Origin: Chimonanthus salicifolius
Lineage: Eukaryota > Streptophyta > Magnoliopsida > Laurales > Calycanthaceae
Length of the DNA: 64,000 nt
Direction: 5' to 3'
Assembly (NCBI GenBank): GCA_013350335.1
Contig: CM023541.1
Location: 65,823,999 to 65,887,998, forward strand
The notes beneath the pieces are model-generated. The model made no database searches and was not told the origin of the DNA. It saw nothing but the letters and a program-made list of their open reading frames with translations. Shown here piece after piece: positions 10,429 through 22,381 of this stretch (the first letter of the stretch is position 1; each line of letters begins with the position of its first letter). The translations under genes were made by a program, and so were the position numbers.

Positions 10429-11109
10429 TGTAACACCCCGCCCTTTTTCACTCGAAATCAGAGTCTATTTTTTTTTTTTAAACTAAATAAACAAGTGATA
10501 AGAGCGGGATGTCACGACGCGAGTTAAGTCCGAACTTCTAAAGTCCGACCCTTAACTGGCCAAACCTATGTGTGCATGGACTAAGTCCATGAAAAACGAT
10601 TCGCACATGGTATTAGATTAAACTTGCGGAATATTACCTAATCTAACAGCGGGTTATAATAGAACCTAAGACTACTCCATTTTAGATAGCAAAGTACAAG
10701 TCATAAATCCAAAATTACCTTAAACTAAACATTCATTCAAACCAAACCAAACCATAGCAAATATTACATGCCGACATCTAATTAACAAATTACACATCCT
10801 TGTAACTTAAACAAAATATCCATAAATAAAAGTCCATTCATATATCCAAGCTCCTATGCTTGGTTTCCTTCGCGATCCTCGACCTTTCCCTTTCCTTTTC
10901 CTGTGTCATTCACTAAGGATAAAAATAGGGCATTAGATTAACGCGCCTAGTAGGTGTTCCGATTAGGGCTACCACAAGGTTACTATAAAACATACATATA
11001 ACATAATAATACATGATCATCAAAATCTTACAAAAACAATGCTATGTATGTATGCAAATGTAATGAGTCCCACCCATCACAAGTATACATAGCCTCCTCT
11101 TGATGGGAT

Positions 11110-11260
11110 TCTCATCATCAAGGTACCTCCACATAGGTTGTTCGGACGCCCCGACGGAGTGTGGACCCTCCAGTTTCCTCTTGATGTGATTCTCATCATC
11201 AAGATACCACTACATAGGTTTTTCGGAAGCCCCGACAGAGTGTAGTCCCTCCGGTTACTT
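11110..11260. repeat. Minisatellite, two copies, CCTCTTGATG…CCCCGACGGAGTGTGG
   Basis: Two units of roughly 70 bp contain CCTCTTGATG, GATTCTCATCATCAAG and GCCCCGAC(G/A)GAGTGT. The same core in the opposite sense (CACACTCCGTCGGGGC) is found in the forward LTRs near 34180 and 46670. Confidence 0.75.
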
Positions 11261-11412
11261 AACCATCATCCCATGCCATACATGAGATATCAATGAATAC
11301 ATGCCATTTGTAAATAAATCTTAGCATTCAAATCCGCTTTGAAACATAATAATTTAACACGTATCTCATAAAAATTAAGATAAAAACATCAAGTATAAGT
11401 GTGGTTACAAAG

Positions 11413-11430
11413 AGGTAGGAAACCTACCCA
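11413..11430. repeat. Conserved GGTAGG/CCTACC palindrome
   Basis: GGTAGGAAACCTACC, preceded by GGTTACAAAGA, is this LTR's single copy of the motif. Confidence 0.75.
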
Positions 11431-11579
11431 ATGTCACTTAAAATATCCGCTCTTCTTAAACCGTCACCAGTTTGCGATTGCGCACCGTTCAAGAAGTCCC
11501 GTTACCTTGTTTATATAACAATAAGTCAAGACAATATCCTTTTGATTTCTAGTTAAATCTAAGTCCAAAAACCACCTTG

Positions 11580-12270
11580 TGGGGTTCGGCCATACTACAT
11601 GGCCGAACCTCACCCACTTGAATTTGATCTCCCTTTTTATTTAATCAATACAATCCAAATAACTTATTTAAAACCTCAATCTACCAAACATACCTTGGTG
11701 GGATTCGGCCATACAACATGGCCGCACCTCACCATTTTGGTTTGAGCCTCTTTTTCAAGTCCTTTGATCTTTTCATTCATGTTGCCAATAACCAATGTCC
11801 ATAAAACAATCCACCTTAGTGGGGTTCGGTCATACAACATGGCCGAACCTCACCTTACTGATTTTGACCCTTTTTCCATCATCTATAATGGCTGCTTATT
11901 TAATAATAAGTCCCAAGATAAACATATGTGATTCCTTAATCAAAAGCATATAACCATTAATAATTTCCAACCATGCTCTTAACTCCAATTACCCATAAAA
12001 ATGGTCCATGGGGTTCGGCCATACACATGGCGGAACCCTATGGTTTTCTTGATCCAAACACTACAACATTTATACATGGTTTATGCACAGCACCTTAGCC
12101 ATAAAAACAACATGGTTCAGCCATGCAATGGCTGACCCAAAACATTACCTTTTCTCCATTTAAAACACCTTAAAAACCTTCATAACAATGTATGGTTTTT
12201 ATCTCTCAAAAACCATAAAAATAACCAAGTCTTTTCATGGGGTTCGACCATCCAAAGTGGCCGAACCCTA
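11580..12270 (-). repeat. Hairpin array (GGTTCGGCCAT type)
   Basis: Six inverted repeats start near 11582, 11702, 11822, 12010, 12118 and 12240, some with single mismatches (GGTCAT, GGCGGAACC). A seventh, worn one lies beyond the nested insertion near 16620. It is the same family of repeats as in the other LTRs. Confidence 0.85.
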
Positions 12271-13018
12271 TGATCCATTTTCTACCCTTTTTAAACATCA
12301 TTATCCATGATTTTGTAACGCCCCGCTCTTTTTCACCCATTTTTCGAAAATCAGAGTCTATTTTTTTTTTTTTTTTAAATAGAAGAGTGAGAGAGGGCGC
12401 GGACGCCACGACGCGAGTTAAGTCCGAGCTTCTAAAGCCCGACCCTTAACTGGCCAACCCCAAGCGTGCGCGGAACTAAGTCCACGAGAATGGTTCACGT
12501 GTAGGAAGTAAGCTCGTGGATTATGATTATTGCGGAACATGATAATGGAGTCTATCCTACCGGTTTTTAGATAGAAGGGAAGATACAACATGGAATTTAC
12601 CAAAATGCCCTATGTTCATGATTATATCACAAAATGTATCATCCATAAGTAACGTCCAATCCATCGCAGGAAATGTAAAATTATACAACCCGACAAGCTA
12701 AGTTACTTTAAAATTACATCACCAAAATGTAAACATAATATAAACTAGGACTGCGCTTTCCAAGCTCCTAAGCTTGGCCTCCGGTATGTCCACCGCTTCC
12801 TGCCTCTCCTGCGTCATCAGTTAGGGTAGAAGTAGGGCGTTAGTCAACGCGCCCAGTAGGACTCCGAGTAGGGCTAGCACATGGATTAGTGATACACACA
12901 TACCGATAAAATAAAGTACAACAAAATAAGCATGGGATGAATGTTATGTCATGGGTGCATATGTCATGTGTCCCACCCATTATCCGTATGATCATACAAT
13001 ATCCTGTTCCCCATGTTT

Positions 13019-13180
13019 GCTTCTCGGTCGCCCCGACGGAGCATGGACTCCGGTTATAGCCCTCAGGCTATCCCCATGTCTGATTCTCGGCCACCCCGAC
13101 GGAGCATGGACTCCGGTTATAACCCTCAGGCAATCTCCATGTCTGATTCTCGGTCGCCCCGACGGAGCATGGACTCCGGT
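13019..13180. repeat. Minisatellite, 63-bp unit, three copies
   Basis: TTCTCGGTCGCCCCGACGG, then AGCATGGACTCCGG, recurs at about 13019, 13082 and 13145. Each unit holds the CGGAG…CTCCG inverted motif also present in the minisatellites of other LTRs. Confidence 0.9.
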
Positions 13181-13406
13181 TTGTTTATTTTTTTTTGCCC
13201 ATGCCATGCATGAGATGTAGTGCATTATGCTATGTAATATATATGTATCCCATATACTTGACATATCATACATAGTCATATAATGCATAATATTAAAATA
13301 TAAACCATATGCTTCATAACTTAAAATTCATCGTAAGATAAATCATACTCATAAATCCATCATAAGCCAAATCAAAATAATTTAAAACACCATCACATAT
13401 CCATCG

Positions 13407-13424
13407 CTTACAAAAAGGTAGGAA
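13407..13424. repeat. Conserved GGTAGG/CCTACC palindrome
   Basis: GGTAGGAATCCTACC, 7-bp arms around a single base, once in this LTR. Confidence 0.75.
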
Positions 13425-13704
13425 TCCTACCGAATACCGTGTCGCGTTCCGTTACGCTTCCCGTTCGATAATCCGGTCGCCGATCCCGTACCGTTTGCGA
13501 CGCCTGATACCTTATTACATTTACCGAATTAGTCCATACATCATCCATGATTAAGTCCCTAACTTAGCCCATTATCCATTGGTTTTAGACTCATACATAA
13601 ATCCAATTTTGGCCAAATTTAAAATTCCGATTTGCGAGCCTAAAACGCAGCAACTATCCTCTTCCTTTATTCATTCATAATATTTCCATTTTCATGTCCA
13701 ACCC

Positions 13705-15000
13705 CCATAGGGTTCGGCCATGTACCATGGTCGAACCCATGGTCCTTCAATGTGGCCACAAATTACGGTTTTGCCACTCCTCTTCCATGGTTAAGTTACC
13801 CCTTTTATCCATGCATATTTAAGTCCATATTTGACCCATAAACTTGGACCCATTTATAATTTCTTAATCATGACATAACATCATAAAATCAGCCATCTAG
13901 TTTAATTAAATTTGTAAATATTTAATCCCATAAATAATTCCATACCTAGCCCATAATATGGCTCCCAAAGGGGTCATGGGTTCGGCCATACACCATGGCC
14001 GAACCCATGATGTCCATTTCCTAATTTCTTGGTTCATTTTACCTTCACCAAATGAATTTAAGTCATTCATTTAAAACCCCATTTTTCATCTCATATAAAA
14101 CATCACCTACCATGCTTACCAATCCATTTAATATTTTCATTTCTCTCCATTGTTTTCCATTCATAAAAGTCCCAAAATATTACCATAGGGTTCATGGTTC
14201 ACTTTTATTGGTGCCATTTTCAAAGACTCATATTTTGTCCCAAAAATAATCCATTTCAAAAATCACAAATCTTCATTCATTTAAACATCACATATCATAC
14301 TTGTAACATCCATTTAAATTTCATCATTAACTTAACTTAATTTCCATTTCATTTAAGCACATATATAAACCATACTTAGCCCATGAATGACCTAAAACAT
14401 GGGTCATGGGTTCGGCCATACACCATGGCCGAACCCATGATGTCTTTCCCTTATCTTTATCTTGGATTTTTAATTACATTTAAATTCCACTTCTACCACC
14501 AATCATTTCCTCATTTCCATCAACAAAATACCATCTATCACCAACTTTAAGATCTTCATGAAAATCATTAATTTTGTCCCAAAATAATCTATTTTCAAAT
14601 CACTAAATCATCGCCATTTTCATTCCATCTAAACCTCACATTCCATACTCAATAAGTCCATTTACATTTATCATTTTTCTTCATTATCTTTAAACCTAAT
14701 AACCTTAATAAATCACTCATTATTCACCATGGGGTTCGGCCATGCTACATGGCCGAACCCTATGATCATCCATTCATTCCATTCTATGCCTTTCAAGGCC
14801 ATGAAAGATCACCCATATTTTCATGAAATTTCCTTATTCAAAACCTCTTAAAATTTATCAACGTTTAATCATTTTAACATCTTGAAATCCTCATAAAACC
14901 ATTGATCATTCTCCATACTTTTAAACTTCAAACCCTAATTAAAAATCATCCAACATTGGCCATGGGGTTCGGCCATGCTACATGGCCGAACCCTATGGCC
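13705..15000 (-). repeat. Hairpin array with perfect 15-16 bp arms
   Basis: Five inverted repeats start near 13708, 13974, 14404, 14732 and 14966. Those at 13974 and 14404 are identical: 16-bp arms (TCATGGGTTCGGCCAT and its complement) around the loop ACACC. Between them the sequence is AT-rich and diverged, so the hairpins stand out as the best-kept part of the intron. Confidence 0.92.
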
Positions 15001-17039
15001 CATTCATCCATTAAAATCCCATTTTCTTATGCTTAATAAAGACTTAAAAATTTCATTTTTCCATTTCCTCTTTTCTTAATCCATTCCTCCATTTTTTTTT
15101 TTAATCCATTTCTTAGCCTTCCATTTGATGAACTTTAGATCCATGGCCCACAACATTTTTGGCCATGTTTAGTCTAAGAAATGGATTCCACATCCTATCT
15201 TTAAAAATATAAACTCTTGTTTAAGAAATTCTTACCGCACCGACGACTCCTCCGGTCCTTCTTTCTTTTTCCTTAGCCCTTTCTCCTTCTTTCTCTTCTT
15301 GATGATCGGCTAGATGAGCTTGATCAATGGTAGGACATGCTTGGATTGGCTAAGGTAAATGAGGTTAGGTTAAGAGAGAAAGAGAGTATGGAGATGAGGG
15401 AGAGATCTTCAAGGTTCTTGATCTTGGGGTGGCCCAAGACTTATCTTTTTCTTCTCTTTTCTTCCTCTTTCTTTCTAAGTTTTTCTTCTAAGTTTTCTTT
15501 TCTCCTCTCTTGCAAGGTGAAAAACGAATTTCCTTGTGTGTGTGGAGGGCTAGAGTCAAATGGGTAGTTTGAAATGAGATGGAGGTGGTTGGAGTGACTT
15601 AGACTCCTCATTAATTTTCCCCACCCACCAAGCATGGGCTAGCTTGACTTGGGTGGTGGTGGTTGAGACCCAACCACCAAGCATGGCTCCCATGTCCTCT
15701 TTGACTTGTTTATGTTGACCCTAACTAATCAACTTAATTAAGTTAAGCCCTCACTTAGGTTAATTAATTTTCATCTAATTTAATTCCCTTAAATTATCTA
15801 TCTAATAAATCCACCCATGGTTGACCAAGTCAACCATGGTGGACGGCCCCCACATATACCTACCCCACCCGCCACCTCACTTGATGAGGTGGAGGTGGGC
15901 CCCACTTGGCCATGTTATTTTAATTCCCTTGATTTTAACTTAGGTAATTTTACAATAATTTTAATCAATTTAATTTACCTTAATCCACCTTAGTCTTCTT
16001 AATTTTATCCATGGTTGACATGATGGTTAGTCCCACTTTCTCCTTGGTCCACACGCCACCTCAATGGGTGAGGTGGAGGTGGGCCCCATTGGCCATGTTG
16101 CCTTGGTCCATTTATCACCTAATTTAGGTGATTTAAATTTTATTAATTATATCCCTTTTATTGGATCATCATTGGGCCCATGGCCCAATTTGATTCTTGT
16201 CTTACCCATTTATCTTAGGGCTTAGTTACCTTGGCCCATTGGGTCCCACATGGCTCTTTGACCCAAATTGACCAATTACATGTATCAATTTCAATTCAAG
16301 GTTTATTGGGTAACCATTGGGCCCATGGCCCAATTAGATTCCCTCATTTTCCACTTACCTTAGGATTTGAACCGATTTTGATCCATTGGGCCCCACATGG
16401 CTATCGGCCCCACTTTGACCATCGTTGACCCGATTAGTCCTCATTGACCCATTTAATGGATTTCATCCAACCCATGGCCCAATTGGGCCATCCTTGGGCC
16501 ATTGTCCCAAAATTTGGTCCATTTGGCATTTTATTACATCAAACTTCAATTTAAAATGAATAAATGCCAATATATATATTTATCAAAAATTCAGGTTATT
16601 ACAGATTTAAACCCTTGATAGGTTCGGCCATACAATGGCCAGATCATGCTTCCTTAACCATGTTATTTAACAAGTGTTTATTGAGCACTTACCAATACCG
16701 CGACTCCTTCGGTTCCTTCACTCCTTCTTGAACCTTTACTTCCTTAGCCTCTCCTTCTTCCTTGTCCTTTAGCCGAGACTGACATTGCTGCAGTCCTTGG
16801 GGTGGTTCGGCTAAGGTATAGATTTGAGAGAGAGAAAAAAACTTGAGATGGAAAAATACTCCAAGCCCTTAACTTGAGAGGAACGGCCAAGAGAGGGAGA
16901 AAATGAGATAAAATTCTCCAAATGTTTGATCTCCTTTCTCTTAGGTTGCTGGCTGGCCAAGAGAGGGTGTGAGGGAGAGATAGCCAAGAGGGAGAGGGAG
17001 AGTTGAATCTGGTTTGAATTTGAAAAATAAACCCCAAAC

Positions 17040-17530
17040 TCCCCCTTATCTCTCCAACGTGTAGCCTTGTTTGAAATTGAGATTTAAACCAACTTCATTA
17101 TCTTCCTATCTCTACATGAGATAGAATTCTCAAGACTCCAACGTGTATGCCATTGAAATTTGAATTTTTTTAAATGAAAACTATCTCCATTATCTTTCCA
17201 TGTGTATCCTTGTTTTGATTTTGAAATAAGCCAAACCTCCCTACCTCTCCAACGTGTAATTTGAATTTTGAAATAAACCACCTTCATCTCTCCAATGTTT
17301 GAGTTTGAAATAAAAACGATACTCTTCCATCTCTCCAACATTTAAGTTTTGAAACAAACCAACCTCCTCCCGAACGTGTATCCATACCTTTGTTTTGAAT
17401 TTGAATTCCAAATGTAAAAGTCGTCCATCCCAACTCATTTGAATTTGGAAATAAAAACCGTCCATCCCATTATTTGAAATTAAATTTAAAATGTAAACCG
17501 TCCTTCCCATTGTTTGAATTTAAATTTAAA
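17040..17530 (-). repeat. TTTGAATTTGAAA / CCAACGTGTA degenerate repeats
   Basis: Repeats of about 60-90 bp contain TTTGAATTTGAAAT, AAACC and CTCCAACGTGTA. The reverse complement of the same repeat fills 26712-27168. It lies in the outer LTR (10429-17820), between its TTGACCC-rich start and the exon-1-like stretch. Confidence 0.75.
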
Positions 17531-17825
17531 ATGTAAACCGCCATCTCAACTCATTTAATTAAACTCAACTTACTTGGTGGTCAGCCAAGTCAAACCCGAC
17601 CCATTGGGTCCCAATTGGACATTTTGACCCAATTAACGACTTTGACCCAATTAAATACATCTTACCCAATTATTCCAATTGCCACCATATCCACAATCTG
17701 TTGGGTCTTAATTGGGCAATTGACCCAACCCTTTACCCATCTAAGGTCCTTATCCATTAATTCACACTTTCAATGGCAATTTCAATAATTATTGAGAAAC
17801 TAAAAATCTGGGGTATTACAACATC

Positions 17826-19168
17826 TGTGCCATTTGAAGATTAAATTTACACTTTTGAAAATAGGCACAGACCATGAATTACGGATCTCCTTTCCTGGAT
17901 CCAAATCAATCCAAGATTCTTGGACACATTTAATTCACAAATTTAGTATATTGCCCAGGTGTGTGATATCATGAGATACGGCATTTCCAGTCTTTTAGCA
18001 AAGGCATGACTTATATGAAAATAATTCATTCCACATAATGTATAAGTTAATGAACATTGGAATGAAATACAAAGCACACTAACCATACTTTCATGTCCTG
18101 ATGATCAAGCATTCAGAAATGAAGTATGACACTACACACACAACTCTTTTGCCTATTATCATGTTATTACCCAAAACATGATAAACAATTTTACCATTCT
18201 TTCAAGGCAGTTCTAATTTCTTGAAAAAAAATTGGTACATAAATGGATTATTCGATTACTACTATTGGTAGGTCACACCAACTTAAATATCCATTTAGAG
18301 ACATAGAAAAAGTTTCATTCCACATGAGATTCACAAATTTTAAAAGCTTGGAATGAAACGATACTGTGTATGTGTACCACAACAAGTTTAATTATATACA
18401 CACCCTATACATGAGGTAATGCACACACTACATTCATTTCCTAAAGATGCATAAATCACATGGCATATGAAATGAAATGAGATAAGTATATTCCAATACT
18501 ATAGTGCATACCTACATGTATATACGAGTATCTTGTCATAAGATCAATCCAACAATACAAGAACATGGATTAAAGACAAGATATAAGATGATTCCAAAAC
18601 ATGTTTCAAATGTGACCCCACTAGCTTCTCACATTTTAACATACCATTTTGAGACTTGTAATCCAACTCCACAATCCAGTAATGGCTTTCATCAAATCTG
18701 GTTTTAATCTTGGCTGCCTTCCCATTTGATTTTATGGTTCATATTCCAGATTTTGTACCATGATGTTGGTCTTTAAACATCGGTACATGGCCTTAAAGGA
18801 TACTGAGAGGTTACTCCCTTCTTCAAGTTCTTTTTCTCCATCCTCATTTTCTCTTAGAGGATCTAACTTGGACTTTTTCAATGTATGAATTTAATCAATC
18901 ATCTATATTTTTAGCACACAAATTGATTGATAGGTGATGCTATCCATTTAGGCTAGAAGATGTGAATTTTTAAGTGGATTCTTTAAGTATCTTTTGTTGT
19001 TTCATATCTTTTAAATATGTATAAAGCATGTTATGAAACAACACTAATGAATGATACAAGTGTATGGTTAAAATGCATAGCCAATACATCACTAGTCAAA
19101 GCAAATTTTGGTCTTTGGTCTGAGTGGTCACGTAAGTTGAAGGTTTATCCAATACCTCTTCCATATGC
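17826..19168 (-). other. Internal LARD-like sequence, no gene seen
   Basis: AT-rich sequence continuing the LARD-like internal region after the ACATC duplication. All frames are heavily interrupted. No repeats are shared with other regions and no motif is recognised. Confidence 0.45.
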
Positions 19169-19959
19169 ACAGATTTAATGCCCCGCCCAATTTCACTCTA
19201 AGAAAAATCAGAGTATATATTTTTTTTAAAATAAAGAATAAAGAGTGAGAGAGAGCGGGTAAACGTCATGACGCGAGCTAAGTCCGAATTTCCAAAACTC
19301 GATCCTTAACTGGCCACCAATTCGTGTGCGTGGACTAAGTCCACTTAAACAGTTCACACGCTTACAATTAATTGCAGAATTATTAAATGGATAAAATACT
19401 ATCCATATCCATGATATTAACAAGCAAGGAAACTAATCACTATCAAATTAACTGAAACTTAAATATCCAAAATATCATCAAACCATAGCAAAATAAGTCT
19501 AAGTTATTACAATCCCAAAATATCAATTATCTCAAATACATCGTTCCAAAATTAAGCTAAGTAACATAATCATGCATCTGCCCAACGTCCTAAGCTTGAC
19601 TTTCTTCACGTCCCATGTCCTTTCCATTCCCTGTTCCATCATCTATAGGGTAGAAGTAGGGCGTTAGTCAACGCGCCTAGTAGGAATTCCAAATAGGGTT
19701 ACATACACAAATGATCAATATAAAATCAAGATAAATACATCATATCAAAACTGTAAGACAACTCGTAATACTAAAATCAGCGCATGATACTCATATAAAA
19801 AATCACGCTAGTGTATGTGTCATGTCATGGGTGTCATATGCCCATGATTTCCCATCCACCTTCCATATCCAACCATAACACAAATCATATCAAAGTGTCC
19901 CTTGGCCAATTACTTCCACTAGTGTTTTGTGATGTACCACCAGGTTATTGTTATACCTC

Positions 19960-20145
19960 CTCGCATATGTTAATCGGAATAACCGAATGGAGTGTGGACT
20001 CCTCCCCACATATGTTAATTGAAATCACCGAATGGAGTGTGGACTCCTCCCCACATATGTTTATCGGAATCACCGAATGGAGTGTGGACTCCTCCCCACA
20101 TCTGTTAATCGGAATCACCGAATGGAGTGTGGACTCCTCCCTTAT
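19960..20145. repeat. Minisatellite, 45-bp unit, four copies
   Basis: ATGTTAATCGGAATCACCG, then AATGGAGTGTGGACTCCTCC, recurs every 45 bp from about 19966. Because 45 is a multiple of 3, it keeps frames open on both strands and gives false ORFs with 15-residue repeats. Each unit has GGAGTGTGGACTCC, a 4-bp-arm inverted motif. Confidence 0.95.
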
Positions 20146-20287
20146 GTTCCCTCCCATGCCATGCATGAGATAATGAGTGCAAGAATGCCATTTCATATCA
20201 AATTACATAATATCATTGAAATTCAGTTCATAAAACATAATCACATGTTTAATCAAAGTAATTCATCATACTTAGAATAAAAACCAG

Positions 20288-20289
<2 letters not shown>

Positions 20290-20346
<57 letters not shown>
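20290..20346. repeat. (TA)n microsatellite
   Basis: About 28 TA dinucleotides in the left LTR. The right LTR has only ACATATATATAA at the matching place, so it expanded after insertion (or contracted in the other copy). Confidence 0.97.
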
Positions 20347-20349
<3 letters not shown>

Positions 20350-20365
20350 CCACAGTGTCTCAATA

Positions 20366-20383
20366 AGGTAGGAATCCTACCAA
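20366..20383. repeat. Conserved GGTAGG/CCTACC palindrome
   Basis: GGTAGGAATCCTACC, once in this LTR. The matching copy in the right LTR is at 35455. Confidence 0.75.
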
Positions 20384-20594
20384 AGTCCAGTATACTATCT
20401 TTGTTGTTTTGTGAAGATATCGTTCAATGATCAAGTCACAACGAATCGCTAAGCCTTTGCAAAATCTCTTTACCTTAATGAATTTAATCACATACATATA
20501 TCAATTTGATTATCCATTTAATTTCCATGATCCCTTAAATCCATCCATATAAACTGGAGTTTCTGAAAAATATTAAAAAATTTAAACTTTTCAA

Positions 20595-21125
20595 TTCAGT
20601 CAGCTGAAATTCAACTCAGAACTGTTTTAACCCTGACTCGTAACCTTTTAGTCGGCTCACTCTGAGTCAAACCCTCTATATTCTCGGTCAATCCACTTTC
20701 AGTCGACTGAATCACAGATTCAGTCGGCTGACTTTGGATCAGATCAACTGTGTGTTCGGCCAGTATAGATTCAGTCGGCTGAATCAACAACCAACAATTT
20801 ACGTGTTTGATAAATAAATATTTAGTCGACTGAATCATAGATTCAGTCGGCTAAAACACGTCAGATCACTTTATTTCTTCGATACGTCTATTTTTAGTTG
20901 ACTGAATCCTATATTCAATCGGCTGAAACACCATTATATCCCATATATTTTAATCCAGCCCTTGTCCAGTCGACTGAATCACAAGATTCAGTCGACTGAA
21001 ACTCCCAGAAATTATTTTTTGTTTCAGCCAACTCTAGTTCAGTTGGCTGAAACTCCCAGAAACTTTTTACCTTCTTCGGCCAGTACTAGTTCAGTCGACT
21101 GAATCCCAAATTTAGTCGACTGACT
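20595..21125. repeat. Array of CAGTCGACTGAATC palindromes
   Basis: More than 15 copies of TTCAGTC(G/A)(A/G)CTGAAT or halves of it are spaced 20-60 bp apart. They are often arranged as TCAGTCGACTGAATC, a short spacer, then GATTCAGTCGACTGA, making both a 14-bp perfect palindrome (TTCAGTCGACTGAA) and larger hairpins. The array occupies the LTR-intron position where other copies carry most of their GGTTCGGCCAT hairpins. Confidence 0.9.
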
Positions 21126-21708
21126 GTTTGTCAGTCTCTTTTGTTTGCTTATTTGGTTCAACCCTTCCTTATGGAATTCACTTCTTATTTTTTATAAAAA
21201 AGACATATTTAACATCATCCATAAAACTCTTAGATGAATTTACTCTACCCACTAGCCAAGGCTAGGATCTTTTCTTTAATTCATTCAATCTTGTACCATT
21301 ACAACATGGTTTTGTATTCAACCCTTTAGTCGTTTGTTTTCAACATATATCCATACTTGAATTGATATCTAATTCAATGGTCTTAGCAAAACTTGACCCT
21401 TTATTCCACCCAAATAGGGAACCCATGGGTTCAGCCATACCATGGGCCAAACCATGGTTTCCCCTAGTCTTAATCCATATTGTTTTCCAACTTAGAACAT
21501 ACTTTTTCCCGTCTCTTTCTTTTCTTTTGGTTTGTATTCCTTCCTTAATTTTCTTTCCTTCCTTTGTTCTTTAGTAATTCTCCAAGTACAATGTGTAAGT
21601 GGTGTAGAGAGATGGAGATAAGAGAAAAGGAAACCAATCTTTTGTTTCAAATTGTGGGAGCCAGCTAAAGGGGTGTGGTGTGCCCTTTTGTATACCAACC
21701 CAATCCTT

Positions 21709-22381
21709 TTGTTTCAAATTTGTTTCTTCAACCCAGACATTTCTGCTGGGGCCATCCGATAGTGTGGCAATGATACAGGAGCAGTGCCAGGATATAGCTT
21801 GATCTAGAAGTCAATCTCCCTTTTTGGAGGAAAACCAGGGAGTTCTGTTGGAATTAACTCTGCGTAGTTTTTCACTACCGCAGGTAATTTAGACATCGGC
21901 GCCTTGTCTAGTCTGATGCTGTTCAGTACTAGGTGGTTCATTTCTTCATACAATCTCCTGGTCATAGGAATGCTCTATCTGTCGGCATATACCACATGTC
22001 GTTTTTCCTCGGGTGACCAAAATATCACTCTGCGGAGATGATAGTCAATGCTGGCGTGGAAGTTAGCCAACCAATCCATACCAAAAATGATGTCGTACTC
22101 TGTCATCTCGAGTACCACGTAATTGAATTTAAATCTGAGCCCAGCAAGTTCAGTGTCTACAGAAGTGCAGATCAGACCCAACGATGTGTCTCCAATAGGG
22201 GATACAATAGTAAGTGTTGTGGACAATTGTTGTACTAAAGTACCAGTAGCAGATATGAAGGTAGCGATATAAAAGAGTGGGATGCTCATGAATCAAATAA
22301 CGCAAAGGCATATGAACTACCAACTACTGCCATACCTTGAATCACCAAATGATCCATTGTCTCTTAAGGAGGAACCAAAGT
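21709..22381 (-). pseudogene. pol remnant: protease and the approach to reverse transcriptase
   Basis: Minus-strand reading shows an aspartic-protease region with the flap-side motif YDIIFGMDWLANFHASID, then the linker to reverse transcriptase (AELIPTELPGFPP, REIDF) and MAPAEMSGLKKQ, where it ends at the LTR breakpoint. The catalytic triad site reads D-S-stop-A: the glycine codon of the expected DSGA is a TGA at 22286-22288. A one-base deletion a few codons later shifts the frame, and another stop follows REIDF. The rest of reverse transcriptase, RNase H, integrase and the chromodomain are absent. Family: Ty3/gypsy chromovirus, from the wording of these motifs. Non-functional. Confidence 0.85.

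Larger units (their letters stand above)
12314..16603 (-). mobile_element. Nested solo LTR, minus strand, with perfect TSD GATTT
   Basis: The ends are TGTAACGCCCCGC and AGGTTATTACA with GATTT on both sides; the length is 4290 bp. It has the family layout: 3' hairpin, exon-2-like stretch, 63-bp minisatellite, GGTAGGAATCCTACC, hairpin array, a GTAAGAATT donor at 15235 preceded by GGAGTCGTCGGTGCG, a purine/pyrimidine-rich exon-1-like stretch, and a start rich in GGGTCAA. The acceptor reads CCCTAAC where others have CCCTAG, so the usual AG is lost in this copy. The outer LTR at 10429-17820 is its insertion site. Confidence 0.95.
10429..17820 (-). mobile_element. Solo LTR, minus strand, with perfect TSD ACATC, carrying a nested solo LTR
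   Basis: The ends are TGTAACACCCCGCCC and GGGGTATTACA, and ACATC precedes and follows exactly. Without the nested insertion and its TSD it is 3097 bp. No PBS or internal region is attached, so it is a solo LTR formed by recombination. On the minus strand the LTR start has many GGGTCAA boxes; the exon-1-like stretch ends in GGAGTCGCGGTATTG and a GTAAGTGCTC donor at 16692. The acceptor ATCCTTAG ends at 10913 in plus coordinates. Confidence 0.95.
19174..21708 (-). mobile_element. 3' LTR (left) of the minus-strand Tekay-like element, 5'-truncated
   Basis: It begins at a worn TTTAATGCCCCGCCC terminus preceded by ACAGA, which also follows the far end of the right LTR at 37666-37670. That makes 19174-37665 one insertion. 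The sequence matches the right LTR (23903 onward) through the TGGCCACCAATTCGTGTGCG block, the 45-bp minisatellite, GGTAGGAATCCTACC and the CAGTCGACTG array. It breaks off at CCCAATCC and runs into pol sequence, so the exon-1-like start of this LTR and most of pol are deleted together. Confidence 0.92.

Noticed and set aside
19811..20280. Overlapping frames of 81-120 codons on both strands
   Set aside because: Same 45-bp repeat effect in the left LTR; no start context or homology.
20290..20346. Origin-like or promoter-like AT region
   Set aside because: A simple (TA)n microsatellite that is nearly absent from the partner LTR.
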